A DNA stretch of 64,000 bases, taken from an uncultured Clostridium sp. (GTDB taxonomy: Bacteria > Bacillota > Clostridia > TANB77 > CAG-508). The DNA is taken from the NCBI GenBank assembly GCA_948473335.1, contig CAOKXF010000008.1, forward strand, positions 29,138 through 93,137, written 5' to 3'. Each line of letters begins with the position of its first letter. The first letter of the stretch is position 1. The notes beneath the pieces were generated by a model. The model had not been told where the DNA came from. It worked only from the letters and a program-made list of their open reading frames with translations, and made no database searches. Shown here piece after piece: positions 46,550 through 55,094 of this stretch. Made by a program: the position numbers and the translations under genes.

Positions 46550-47221
46550 ATGAAAAAAATATTGTCATTAAGTATAATCTTAATAATAATAAGTATAGTA
46601 AGTAGCGTATATGCTAGCTCCCCTTGCGAAATAAAATTACAGACAGAAAAAGATGAATTCAACATAAATGATGAATTTGTAGTAAATGTTGATTTATCAA
46701 ATATACAAGATGAAAAAGGAATATTTGGAATAAGTGCTGTATTAGATTATAGTAGAGAAAGTTTAGAATATATAAGTATGGAAAGCCAAAATGGTTGGGA
46801 GAAACCTTCATATCATGATGAAAGTGGAATAATAATACTATTAAGAGAAGAAGAATATACAAAAGAAAATCAAACATTCCTAAAAATAAGATTTAAAGTA
46901 AAAGAAGGAAGTAAACAAAACTCAGAGATTACTTTAAAAGATATTGTAGTATCAACAGGGGAAGATATTACTATAGAAAATGTAAGTAAAACAATTGTAA
47001 TAAGAGAAGAAATACCAACAACACCTGTGCAAAATCCAAGTAAGGATAATCAATCAGAAGAGACTAATACTAGTAATTTAAGTACACCAAGAGATAATGC
47101 AGAACAAAAATTACCAAAGACAGGTGTAAGCAATGTCACTTTAATTTTATGTATAGGGTTAGTTGTATTAATAGCGATTGGATTATCAATAAAAGTAAAG
47201 ATTATTGATAAAGATATATAA
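46550..47221 (+). CDS. sortase-anchored single-cohesin surface protein
   Basis: This 223-aa protein has a signal peptide (about residues 1-23, cut near YASS), a single cohesin-like domain (EFNINDEFVVNVDLSNIQD, FGISAVLDYSRESLEYISM, FLKIRFKVKEG, ITLKDIVVST), and a Thr/Asn-rich linker. A sorting signal follows: LPKTG, a hydrophobic helix (VTLILCIGLVVLIAIGLSI) and a basic tail. Sortase would link it to the cell wall. Cohesins bind dockerins, and the 1286-aa dockerin protein 3.6 kb upstream is the obvious partner, forming a minimal surface complex. The pairing is inference from domains and proximity. Confidence 0.82.
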   Translation: MKKILSLSIILIIISIVSSVYASSPCEIKLQTEKDEFNINDEFVVNVDLSNIQDEKGIFGISAVLDYSRESLEYISMESQNGWEKPSYHDESGIIILLREEEYTKENQTFLKIRFKVKEGSKQNSEITLKDIVVSTGEDITIENVSKTIVIREEIPTTPVQNPSKDNQSEETNTSNLSTPRDNAEQKLPKTGVSNVTLILCIGLVVLIAIGLSIKVKIIDKDI

Positions 47222-47241
47222 AAGCAAAGATATAAAAAAGA

Positions 47242-47292
47242 AAAATGAAGAATAGTCAGAAAATGTTAAATATTTTAGCTATTCTTCATTTT
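47242..47292 (+). terminator. terminator of the cohesin gene
   Basis: AAAATGAAGAATAG pairs with CTATTCTTCATTTT, a 14-bp stem with a 23-nt loop. Confidence 0.75.
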
Positions 47293-47470
47293 AATGTAAT
47301 AAAAAGATTTAAAATGTATATTTATGTAAATAAATAATAAAATATTTGACAAATGTATTGTAATTTATGTAAATTTATGGTAAAATGAAGAGTAGATATG
47401 TAAAAAAGATAGCAATGAATAATATAGTTTATATTATTATTTCAATAAATAAAAGTGAGAGGAGAAAAAA

Positions 47471-49354
47471 ATGAAACAAGAACCTACAAATTTAGAAATA
47501 ATAGAAAAAGAGATGCAAGAAGAATTAAAGCCGATAATAGCGGAATTTTATAAGAAAAAAAAAGAAATCAATGGAGAAATAGTAACAAATAATTTTGAAT
47601 TACAAGAAAAAATAGAAGAAATGAAAAATTCCACAATATCATTTACAATAAATAGTAATGATGGAAGCAGAAGTACCCGAACAATATCACCAGAAATGCA
47701 AAAGATTTTCATGGAGACTATGATAGAAAGAGAAAAAGCAGAAAAAGAAAAAAGGGAAGAAGAACTAAATAAACAAAGAGAAGAAATAGAAAAAGAAACA
47801 AACAAAAAATGTAAAGATGTTGTAGAGAAGTTCAAAGGAAAATTAGAAGAAAAAATAGATGCTGAAAAAGAAAAATTAGAAAATATATTAAATGATATGA
47901 AAAGAAGCAATGCTGAAATGAAAGATATAAAAAATGCAATATCAGGGTTAGGACCAAGACCAGAGAGTAGGATATTTACTTTATTAAATGCTGAAAGAGG
48001 AACAATTATACGAAAAAAACAAGAAATGAATAAAGAAAAAAATGCAATATCAAAAAATATAGAAGTAGCACAATTAGAACTAGATGATTTTAATGCTAAA
48101 TATGGAAACCTAAATTTTGAAAATGAAGCTTTAATAACTGATTTATTAAGTATATTATATGGGGAAAATGCAGATTATGAAGCTTTGATAGAAGGAGAAG
48201 AATGGGACTGGTATAATGAAATAGATAAGGAAAAAGAAACACAAAAACAAAGACTTTTAGCAGAAAAAAGAAGTCAAGCAGAAGAAATGAGAAGGAAAAA
48301 AGGAAGACAAAATCCATCAAAAGAAGGAGAACAAGAAGCAGGTCAAAATCCACCAAAAGCAACTGAACAAGGGGAAGGACAAAAACAACCAAAAGAAGGA
48401 GAACAAGGAAAAGGACAGCAATCACCAAAAACAGCTAAGCAAGAAGAAGGACAAAAACAACCAAAAGAAGAAGAACAAGGAAAAGGACAACAACCACAAA
48501 AAGTAGCTGAGCAAAAAAACACAAAAACAACGGAACAAAAATCATCAAAAGAACAAGAACCAAAAGGAGAGGGACTATCACAAAATGAAAAATCAGCTCC
48601 TAGAATGAAATATATTGCAGTAAAAGATACATATGTAATTGAGGGTAAACCAAATAGATATTTAGCGGTAAAAAGGAATATCTCCAATATTGACAAATTA
48701 GAAATAGCAAGAATTATGCAAGTAAGTAAAGAACAATTAGATTATGCAGATATTGGAGCACTTGTAGCATGGTTGGAATATGATGGTAAGTATAAAACTA
48801 ATGAAGCATTTAATTATTTAAGAAGCATATCAAATCCAGAAATATCTGGGGAAAAAGTACAAAACATAGAGTATGATTTAATTAAAATAAACAAAAACAA
48901 AAATTTATCAAAAGCTGATAGAAGGAATATGTTGGAATGTATTAATTATGCACAAGAGTTCAAAATAGCAAATGTAAAAAAAGGACTTGGAATGAAAGTT
49001 AGAGAGAAATTTTCTAGTATAATTAATAGATTTAACAAAAATAGAATAGACGGAAAGAAAAAGTCAGGAGTAGAAATATTACCAGAAAGTATGAAAAATA
49101 AAAAGAGAAAAAATAAATTTAAACAAGAAATTGCAGTAACAAGCGCATATGATAAAATAAGTAAAGAAATTTCAGGCGCAGATATAGGACAGATAAATAA
49201 CATACTTGATAAGGCAAAACAAGCTTTAAGAGAAGGAAAAATTTCAAAAACAGAATATAGTGGATTAGTATATAATGCAAATAATAAATTAAGTAATACA
49301 AATCCAAGTACAAAACAACCAGTAAAAGCTAGCAATGAACAAGGAGATAGATAA
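47471..49354 (+). CDS. coiled-coil protein with Lys/Glu/Gln-rich repeats
   Basis: I do not recognise this 627-aa protein. The first 270 residues are long charged helices (coiled coil). Residues about 275-370 are low-complexity repeats of roughly 24 residues with the recurring pieces EGQKQPKE and EQGKGQQ. The last 240 residues are a folded, basic domain (YIAVKDTYVIEGKPNRYLAV, IARIMQVSKEQLDYADIGAL). There is no signal peptide or membrane helix, so it is probably cytoplasmic and structural. It has its own ribosome binding site (GAGAGGAG) and a terminator. Confidence 0.75.
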   Translation: MKQEPTNLEIIEKEMQEELKPIIAEFYKKKKEINGEIVTNNFELQEKIEEMKNSTISFTINSNDGSRSTRTISPEMQKIFMETMIEREKAEKEKREEELNKQREEIEKETNKKCKDVVEKFKGKLEEKIDAEKEKLENILNDMKRSNAEMKDIKNAISGLGPRPESRIFTLLNAERGTIIRKKQEMNKEKNAISKNIEVAQLELDDFNAKYGNLNFENEALITDLLSILYGENADYEALIEGEEWDWYNEIDKEKETQKQRLLAEKRSQAEEMRRKKGRQNPSKEGEQEAGQNPPKATEQGEGQKQPKEGEQGKGQQSPKTAKQEEGQKQPKEEEQGKGQQPQKVAEQKNTKTTEQKSSKEQEPKGEGLSQNEKSAPRMKYIAVKDTYVIEGKPNRYLAVKRNISNIDKLEIARIMQVSKEQLDYADIGALVAWLEYDGKYKTNEAFNYLRSISNPEISGEKVQNIEYDLIKINKNKNLSKADRRNMLECINYAQEFKIANVKKGLGMKVREKFSSIINRFNKNRIDGKKKSGVEILPESMKNKKRKNKFKQEIAVTSAYDKISKEISGADIGQINNILDKAKQALREGKISKTEYSGLVYNANNKLSNTNPSTKQPVKASNEQGDR

Positions 49355-49365
49355 AACAAATAATA

Positions 49366-49393
49366 AAAACGCTATTTTAAATAGCGTTTTTAT
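49366..49393 (+). terminator. terminator of the coiled-coil gene
   Basis: AAAAACGCTATTT pairs with AAATAGCGTTTTT and ends in a T-run. Confidence 0.9.
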
Positions 49394-49470
49394 TAAGTGC
49401 AAATTTATAAAATTATATTTTCCGTAATATTTTAATACAATATATAAAAGAGACAAATTTCGACAAATTA

Positions 49471-49499
49471 TTGAAGCTAGAAAAAAGTTCTGATATAAT
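49471..49499 (+). promoter_or_regulatory. promoter of the hydrogenase operon
   Basis: TTGAAG, a 17-bp spacer and TATAAT (49494-49499) lie here. The leader that follows is about 140 nt long and holds a GCAAAG/CTTTGC pairing. Confidence 0.65.
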
Positions 49500-49642
49500 C
49501 GTAGTATAATATAATTAATAGCAAAGAAGAAAAAATAATATATAGTTTAACAAATATAATATGTCTTTGCTTATACAATGAAGAATGTCAAAAATGTCCC
49601 TATGACGCTGTTGCACAAATAAAAATTAATAGGAGGAATGAT

Positions 49643-50128
49643 ATGGAAGAAAAATGTATTGACAAAAAAGTAAAAGAAGAAACAAGAGAAATACTAAAAA
49701 AATATCCAAAGGACAAAAGTCAATTAATAGCAATATTAAATGATATACAAGAAAAATATGGATATATACCAAAACAAACTCAAATAGTAATATCAGAATA
49801 TCTATCAATTCCAATGGCAGAAATCTATGGAGTAATAACATTTTATTCAAGATTTACATTAACACCAAAAGGAAAATATAACATATCAATATGTTTAGGA
49901 ACGGCATGCTATGTAAAAGGATCACAAAAAATATTAGATAGAGCAAAAGAAATACTAAAAATAGAACCAGGAGAAGTAACAGAAGATGGTAGATTTTCAA
50001 TAGACGAAGTAAGATGTGTTGGAGCATGTGGTTTAGCACCAGTATTTATGGTAAATGACGAAGTATATGGAAATGCAACAGTACAACAATTTGACAAGGT
50101 AATAGAAGAACTAATGAAAGAACAATAA
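49643..50128 (+). CDS. NuoE/HydC-like [2Fe-2S] subunit of NADH-linked hydrogenase
   Basis: This 161-aa thioredoxin-like [2Fe-2S] protein has the first cysteine pair in CLGTACYVKGS and the second in VRCVGACGLAPVF. The N-terminal helical part (ILNDIQEKYGYIPKQ) is typical of NuoE-type subunits. In trimeric electron-bifurcating hydrogenases this subunit passes electrons between the flavin subunit and the others. It is the first gene of the operon and is followed by the NuoF-like gene after 38 bp. The start has AGGAGG upstream. Confidence 0.93.
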   Translation: MEEKCIDKKVKEETREILKKYPKDKSQLIAILNDIQEKYGYIPKQTQIVISEYLSIPMAEIYGVITFYSRFTLTPKGKYNISICLGTACYVKGSQKILDRAKEILKIEPGEVTEDGRFSIDEVRCVGACGLAPVFMVNDEVYGNATVQQFDKVIEELMKEQ

Positions 50129-50166
50129 AAAATTATGAACGTTAAGTTCATTTGTTAGGAGGGGCT

Positions 50167-52023
50167 ATGAAAACAATTCAAGAGATAGAGAAAATAAGAA
50201 GTGAAAAAAGAGAAAAACTAGATTTAAGAGTAAATATAGAAGCAAAGACATATGAAAAACATATATTAGTATGTCGTGGAACAGGATGTACTTCATCAAA
50301 ATCACCAGAAATAATGGAGCAATTTAGAAAAATTTTAAAAGAGAAGAACATAGAAAATGTTAGAGTTATAATGACAGGTTGTTTTGGGCTTTGTTCAAAA
50401 GGTCCTATTGTTATAATAAGACCAGAAGAAACATTTTACGCACATGTAAAACCAGAAGACTGTGAGGAAATTATTCAATCACATATATGTGAAGGAAAAA
50501 AAGTAGAAAGGCTATTATGTAAAGACATAAATGGAACTATAGTAAGCAAACTAGATGATTTAAATTTTTATAAAAAACAAAAAAGAATAGCACTTAAAAA
50601 TTGTGGACTCATAGATCCAGAAAATATAGATGAATATATAGCATTTGATGGATATAAGGCATTAGAAGAAGTACTAACAAAAATGACATCAGAAGAAGTA
50701 ATAGACGCAATCACAAAATCAGGATTAAGAGGACGTGGAGGAGCAGGATTTCCAACAGGGAAAAAGTGGAGTTTTGCCAAACAGGAAGAAAATGAACAAA
50801 AATATATTGTATGTAATGCAGATGAGGGAGATCCAGGAGCATTTATGGATAGAAGTATATTAGAGGGAGACCCACATTGTGTATTAGAAGCAATGGCAAT
50901 AGCAGGATATGCAATAGGAGCAAATCAGGGATACATATATGTAAGAGCAGAATATCCAATAGCAGTAAACAGATTGAAAGTAGCAATAAAACAAGCAAGA
51001 GAATATGGATTACTAGGAAATGATATATTAGGAACAGGATTCAAATTTGATATAGACATTAGATTAGGAGCAGGAGCATTTGTATGTGGAGAAGAAACAG
51101 CATTACTAGAATCAATAGAAGGAAGAAGAGGTCAACCACGAGTGAAACCACCATATCCAGCAAGTTGTGGACTATTTGGAAAGCCAACAGTAATAAATAA
51201 TGTAGAAACATTAGCAAATATAACAAAAATCATATTAAAAGGAGCAGAATGGTATTCAAGTATAGGAACAGAAAACTCAAAGGGAACAAAAGTCTTTGCC
51301 TTAGGAGGAAATGTAAATAATGTAGGACTAGTAGAAGTACCAATGGGAACAACACTAAGAGAAATAGTATATGACATAGGAGGCGGAATACCAAAAGGAA
51401 GGGAATTCAAAGCAGCACAAACAGGAGGACCATCAGGAGGATGTATACCAGCAGAACATTTAGACACACCAATAGATTATGAATCATTAACAAGAATAGG
51501 ATCAATGATGGGATCAGGAGGACTAATAGTAATGGATGACACAAAGTGCATGGTAAATCTAGCAAAATTCTATTTAGAATTCACAGTAAAAGAAAGCTGC
51601 GGAAAATGTACACCATGCAGAATAGGGACAAAAAGAATGTTAGAGATACTAGAAAAGTTATGTTCAGGAGAAGGAACAGAATATGACATATATAGACTAG
51701 AGAAATTAGCAGAAAACATAAAAAAAGCAAGTGTATGTGGACTAGGGCAAAGTGCGCCAAACCCAGTAATAAGCACATTAAAATATTTCAGAGAAGAATT
51801 CAAGCAACATGCAAAAGAAAAAGAATGTAAAACCAATGAATGCAAAGCACTATCAAAAATAACAATTGACGAAGAGAAATGCAAAGGATGTGGAATATGC
51901 CAGAAACATTGTCCAGTAGAAGCAATAGAAGGAAAAGAAAGAGAAAAAAGAAAAATAAACCAAGACAAATGCATAAAATGCGGAACATGTTTAGCGAACT
52001 GCCCATTCAAAGCTATTAAGTAA
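50167..52023 (+). CDS. NuoF/HydB-like NADH- and FMN-binding hydrogenase subunit
   Basis: This 618-aa subunit has an N-terminal thioredoxin-like [2Fe-2S] domain (CRGTGCTSS, MTGCFGLCSKGP). The NuoF core shows the NADH-binding GLRGRGGAGFPTGKKW and the FMN region NADEGDPGAFMDRS. A [4Fe-4S] motif SCGKCTPCRIGTKRM and a C-terminal ferredoxin with two clusters (CKGCGICQKHCP, CIKCGTCLANCP) follow. It oxidises or reduces NAD and ferredoxin together with HydA. ATG at 50167 was preferred to a TTG at 50152 because AGGAGGGG lies between them. Confidence 0.95.
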   Translation: MKTIQEIEKIRSEKREKLDLRVNIEAKTYEKHILVCRGTGCTSSKSPEIMEQFRKILKEKNIENVRVIMTGCFGLCSKGPIVIIRPEETFYAHVKPEDCEEIIQSHICEGKKVERLLCKDINGTIVSKLDDLNFYKKQKRIALKNCGLIDPENIDEYIAFDGYKALEEVLTKMTSEEVIDAITKSGLRGRGGAGFPTGKKWSFAKQEENEQKYIVCNADEGDPGAFMDRSILEGDPHCVLEAMAIAGYAIGANQGYIYVRAEYPIAVNRLKVAIKQAREYGLLGNDILGTGFKFDIDIRLGAGAFVCGEETALLESIEGRRGQPRVKPPYPASCGLFGKPTVINNVETLANITKIILKGAEWYSSIGTENSKGTKVFALGGNVNNVGLVEVPMGTTLREIVYDIGGGIPKGREFKAAQTGGPSGGCIPAEHLDTPIDYESLTRIGSMMGSGGLIVMDDTKCMVNLAKFYLEFTVKESCGKCTPCRIGTKRMLEILEKLCSGEGTEYDIYRLEKLAENIKKASVCGLGQSAPNPVISTLKYFREEFKQHAKEKECKTNECKALSKITIDEEKCKGCGICQKHCPVEAIEGKEREKRKINQDKCIKCGTCLANCPFKAIK

Positions 52024-52325
52024 GCCGTTCGAAAGCGGAGCTTGAGTTACGGATTACTTATGCAATCGACGAAGGAGATTGTAAACATATAAACGCCGTT
52101 CGAAAGTGAGACTTGAGTTACAGATTACTTATGCAATTGACGAAGGAGATTGTAAACATATAACGCCGTTCGAAAGCGGAGCTTGAGTTACGGATTACTT
52201 ATGCAATCGACGAAGGAGATTGTAAACATATAAACGCCGTTCGAAAGTGAGACTTGAGTTACAGATTACTTATGCAATTGACGAAGGAGATTGTAAACAC
52301 ATAAATGCCGTTCAAAAGCAAGAGG
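52024..52325 (+). repeat. 70-71-bp tandem repeat inside the hydrogenase operon
   Basis: Four full units (52024, 52095, 52165 and 52236) and a partial fifth (52307) lie here, each beginning GCCGTTCGAAAG. Units 1 and 3 are nearly identical, as are 2 and 4, so a 141-bp pair was duplicated. Each unit contains CAATY-GACGAAGGA-GATTG, a small hairpin with a ribosome-binding-site-like AAGGAG in the loop; the C/T change keeps pairing with G. Each also holds a ten-codon frame starting ATGCAA. It fills the 330-bp gap between the NuoF-like and HydA genes. Confidence 0.9.
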
Positions 52326-52353
52326 TAACTAAAAAAGGAAAGGAAAAAGAAAT

Positions 52354-54141
52354 ATGAATGAAAAAGAAAACCTAGTCACCCTAACAATAGATGGAATAGA
52401 AGTAAAAACAAAAAAAGGAACAACAATATTACAAGCAGCAAAAGAAGTAGGAATAGACATACCAACACTATGCTTTTTAAAAGATATAAATGAAGTAGGA
52501 GACTGTAGAATGTGCATAGTAGAAGTAGAAGGAAGAAAAGGATTTGCAACATCATGTATACAAACAGTAGAAGAAGGAATGATAGTACACACACATACAC
52601 CAAATGTATTAGAAGCAAGACATGTAATATTAGACTTAATAATATCAAACCATGCAAAAGACTGCCTAACATGTACAAGATCAGGAAATTGCGAATTACA
52701 AGCACTAGCAACAAAATTCAATGTATTAGACATAGAATTTCCAGGAGAAATGGTAAAACACAAAATAGACGATAAATCACCATCAATAGTAAGAGACTTT
52801 AATAAATGCATACTATGTAGAAGGTGTATAGCAACATGTAAAAATGTACAAGAGATAGGAGCAATAGACTGTATAGAAAGAGGATTCGAATCATGCATAT
52901 CAACAACATATGACCATAGCCTAAATGATGTAGACTGTACATTTTGTGGGCAATGTATAGAAGCATGTCCAACAGGAGCATTACATGAAAAAGAATCAAT
53001 AAATGATGTATGGGTAAAAATAAAAGACCCAGAAGCATATGTAGTAGTACAAACAGCACCAGCGGTCAGAGTAGCATTAGGAGAAGAATTCGGAATGAAA
53101 ATAGGAACAAATGTAACAGGAAAAATGGTAACAGCACTAAAAAGAATAGGATTTAATAAAATATTTGACACAAATACAAGTGCAGACTTAACAATAATGG
53201 AAGAAGCGAATGAATTTGTAGAAAGAATACAAAATGGAGGAGTACTACCAATGATAACATCATGCAGTCCAGGATGGGTAAGGTTTGCAGAAAAGAACTA
53301 TGGAGACCAACTAGAACATTTATCAAGTTGTAAATCACCACATCAAATGTATGGAGCAATAATAAAATCATATTTCGCAGAAAAATATGGAATAGACAGA
53401 AAAAAGATATGTACAGTATCAGTCATGCCATGTATAGCAAAAAAATATGAATGCACAAGACCAGAAATGGAAGTAGATAGAGTACGAGATGTAGACTATG
53501 TAATAACAACAAGAGAACTAGCAAGAATGATAAAACAAGCAAATATAGACTTTGTAGAATTAGAAGACAGCCAATTTGATAATCCAATGGGAGAAGCAAG
53601 TGGAGCAGGAGCAATATTCGGAACTACAGGAGGAGTAATGGAAGCGGCAATAAGGACAGCAGTAGACACATTAGAAAATAGAAATGTAGACAAAATAGAA
53701 TATCATGAAGTTAGAGGAGAAAAAGGAATAAAAGAAGCAACATTAAAAGTAGCAGGGAAAGAAGTAAAAATAGCAGTAGCAAGTGGATTAGCAAATGCAC
53801 GAAAGCTAATGGAACAAATAAAAGAAGGAAAATCACCATATCACTTCATAGAAATAATGGCATGCCCAGGAGGATGTGTAATGGGAGGAGGACAGCCAAT
53901 AAAAAGTGCAAAGATACGAGCAACATATGATGTCAGAAAATTAAGAGCAGATGCAATATATACAATAGATGAAAAAAGCAAAATCAGAAAATCTCATGAA
54001 AATCCTATAATGAAACAATTATATAATGAGTTTTTAGAAAAACCAGGAAGTCATGTAGCACATAAATATTTACATACTACTTATGGTGCTAAACCTAAAT
54101 ATTGTGTCAGTGGGGACGTTCCTTATGACACAAAAAACTAG
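52354..54141 (+). CDS. hydA: [FeFe]-hydrogenase catalytic subunit HydA
   Basis: This 595-aa hydrogenase has an N-terminal plant-type [2Fe-2S] domain (CFLKDINEVGDCRMC), the His-ligated cluster (HAKDCLTCTRSGNCELQ), and two [4Fe-4S] clusters (CILCRRCIATC, CTFCGQCIEAC). All three H-cluster motifs are present: TSCSPGWVRF, MPCIAKKYE and MACPGGCVMGGGQP. It reduces protons with electrons from ferredoxin and NADH through the two upstream subunits, a redox outlet in fermenting anaerobes. GGAAAGG lies before the start. The tandem repeat upstream separates it from its operon partners. Confidence 0.96.
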   Translation: MNEKENLVTLTIDGIEVKTKKGTTILQAAKEVGIDIPTLCFLKDINEVGDCRMCIVEVEGRKGFATSCIQTVEEGMIVHTHTPNVLEARHVILDLIISNHAKDCLTCTRSGNCELQALATKFNVLDIEFPGEMVKHKIDDKSPSIVRDFNKCILCRRCIATCKNVQEIGAIDCIERGFESCISTTYDHSLNDVDCTFCGQCIEACPTGALHEKESINDVWVKIKDPEAYVVVQTAPAVRVALGEEFGMKIGTNVTGKMVTALKRIGFNKIFDTNTSADLTIMEEANEFVERIQNGGVLPMITSCSPGWVRFAEKNYGDQLEHLSSCKSPHQMYGAIIKSYFAEKYGIDRKKICTVSVMPCIAKKYECTRPEMEVDRVRDVDYVITTRELARMIKQANIDFVELEDSQFDNPMGEASGAGAIFGTTGGVMEAAIRTAVDTLENRNVDKIEYHEVRGEKGIKEATLKVAGKEVKIAVASGLANARKLMEQIKEGKSPYHFIEIMACPGGCVMGGGQPIKSAKIRATYDVRKLRADAIYTIDEKSKIRKSHENPIMKQLYNEFLEKPGSHVAHKYLHTTYGAKPKYCVSGDVPYDTKN

Positions 54142-54180
54142 AAAGAACTGAATACTAAGATAAATGAAGCAAATTAATTT

Positions 54181-54213
54181 TGAAGTGAACTTAAATATGT
54201 TCACTTCATTTTA
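54181..54213 (+). terminator. hydrogenase operon terminator
   Basis: TGAAGTGAAC pairs with GTTCACTTCA (10 bp) and is followed by TTTTATT. Confidence 0.85.
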
Positions 54214-54241
54214 TTGGTACGACAGGCATGTCGTTTAGCTA

Positions 54242-54586
54242 ATCGGTGGAAATCCATTACTAAGCAATATAATGTTAAATGAACTAGATAAAGAATTAGA
54301 TGAAAGAGAGTTAAACTTTGTAAGATATGCAAATGATTGTATAATATTTGTAAGAAGTGAAAAAGCAGCATACCAAGTATTAATATCCGTAACTAAATTT
54401 ATTGAGAAGAAATTAGGATTAAAAGCAAGGTATCTTAATAAAAAGAAATTCCAAAGAGCAATAAAAAAGTTAATAAATCAAAATAAAAGTATGTTATTTC
54501 TACTCGATTTTCCATGGTATTTAAGCTATCATACTTTAAATAAAATAGATGTAATAAAAAAGATAACAAAATGTAACAAAACATAA
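54242..54586 (+). pseudogene. group II intron reverse transcriptase remnant
   Basis: The translation begins GGNPLLSNIMLNELDKELDE and continues NFVRYANDCIIF, matching the middle of group II intron reverse transcriptases (usual PQGGxLSPLLSN and YADD). The first half of the enzyme is absent, the catalytic YADD reads YAND, and the end lacks a maturase domain. It is therefore a dead fragment. The bases before it (ACGACAGGCATGTCGT) form a short hairpin that may be leftover intron RNA. It sits between the hydrogenase operon and the adhesin locus. Confidence 0.85.
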
Positions 54587-54725
54587 GAAATATATTTCCG
54601 TAGCTAAATATAGAACATGGTGAAAACTACAAAAATACTGTTATTGACAATAAAATAGAAAGAAACTAAAATTAATTATGTATAGATGGTATACATATAA
54701 AAGTTTATAGTAAGGGGAATTATAT

Positions 54726-55064
54726 ATGAAAAATAAACAAGTTGGTCCATATGGACAAAGAAAGATACTAATAATGCAAATAGTAATAATATTAGTTTTA
54801 ATTTCATTTTTAAAAAAATCAGGAACAATCAAAAAAATTCCATCAGGAAGTACAGAATATACAAAGTCAAACAATATATATGACTTTGTAAGAAATGTAA
54901 TGGAATGGACCATGTCAGTAGTTTTAGAATCAAATAGAAACTTACAAGGTGGACATTATTGGGGTAAAGGAGAAGATATACAATATGAAACATATAATGA
55001 AGCCCTAAGCCCTCATAGTTCAGACTTTAAAATGGGTTCTAGAGCAACATTGTACATAAAATAA
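54726..55064 (+). pseudogene. truncated SUMF1-fold surface protein
   Basis: This 112-residue frame has an N-terminal membrane-like segment joined to the last 75 or so residues of a SUMF1-fold domain (IPSGSTEYTKSNNIYDFV, MEWTMSVV, NLQGGH, FKMGSRATLYIK). These match the C-terminal quarter of the 398-aa protein at 10963-12159, so about 280 residues are deleted. The conserved GNCAEWT block has become RNVMEWT. It is probably non-functional. Like its full-length relative it lies immediately upstream of an adhesin gene. Confidence 0.75.
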
Positions 55065-55094
55065 CTTAAATTATAAAAAGGAATGATAGTAAAT

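Noticed and set aside
49578..49622. A 14-codon frame in the leader of the hydrogenase operon, and a Cys-rich in-phase extension of the first subunit
   Set aside because: The short frame has no ribosome binding site and the extension has no start codon.
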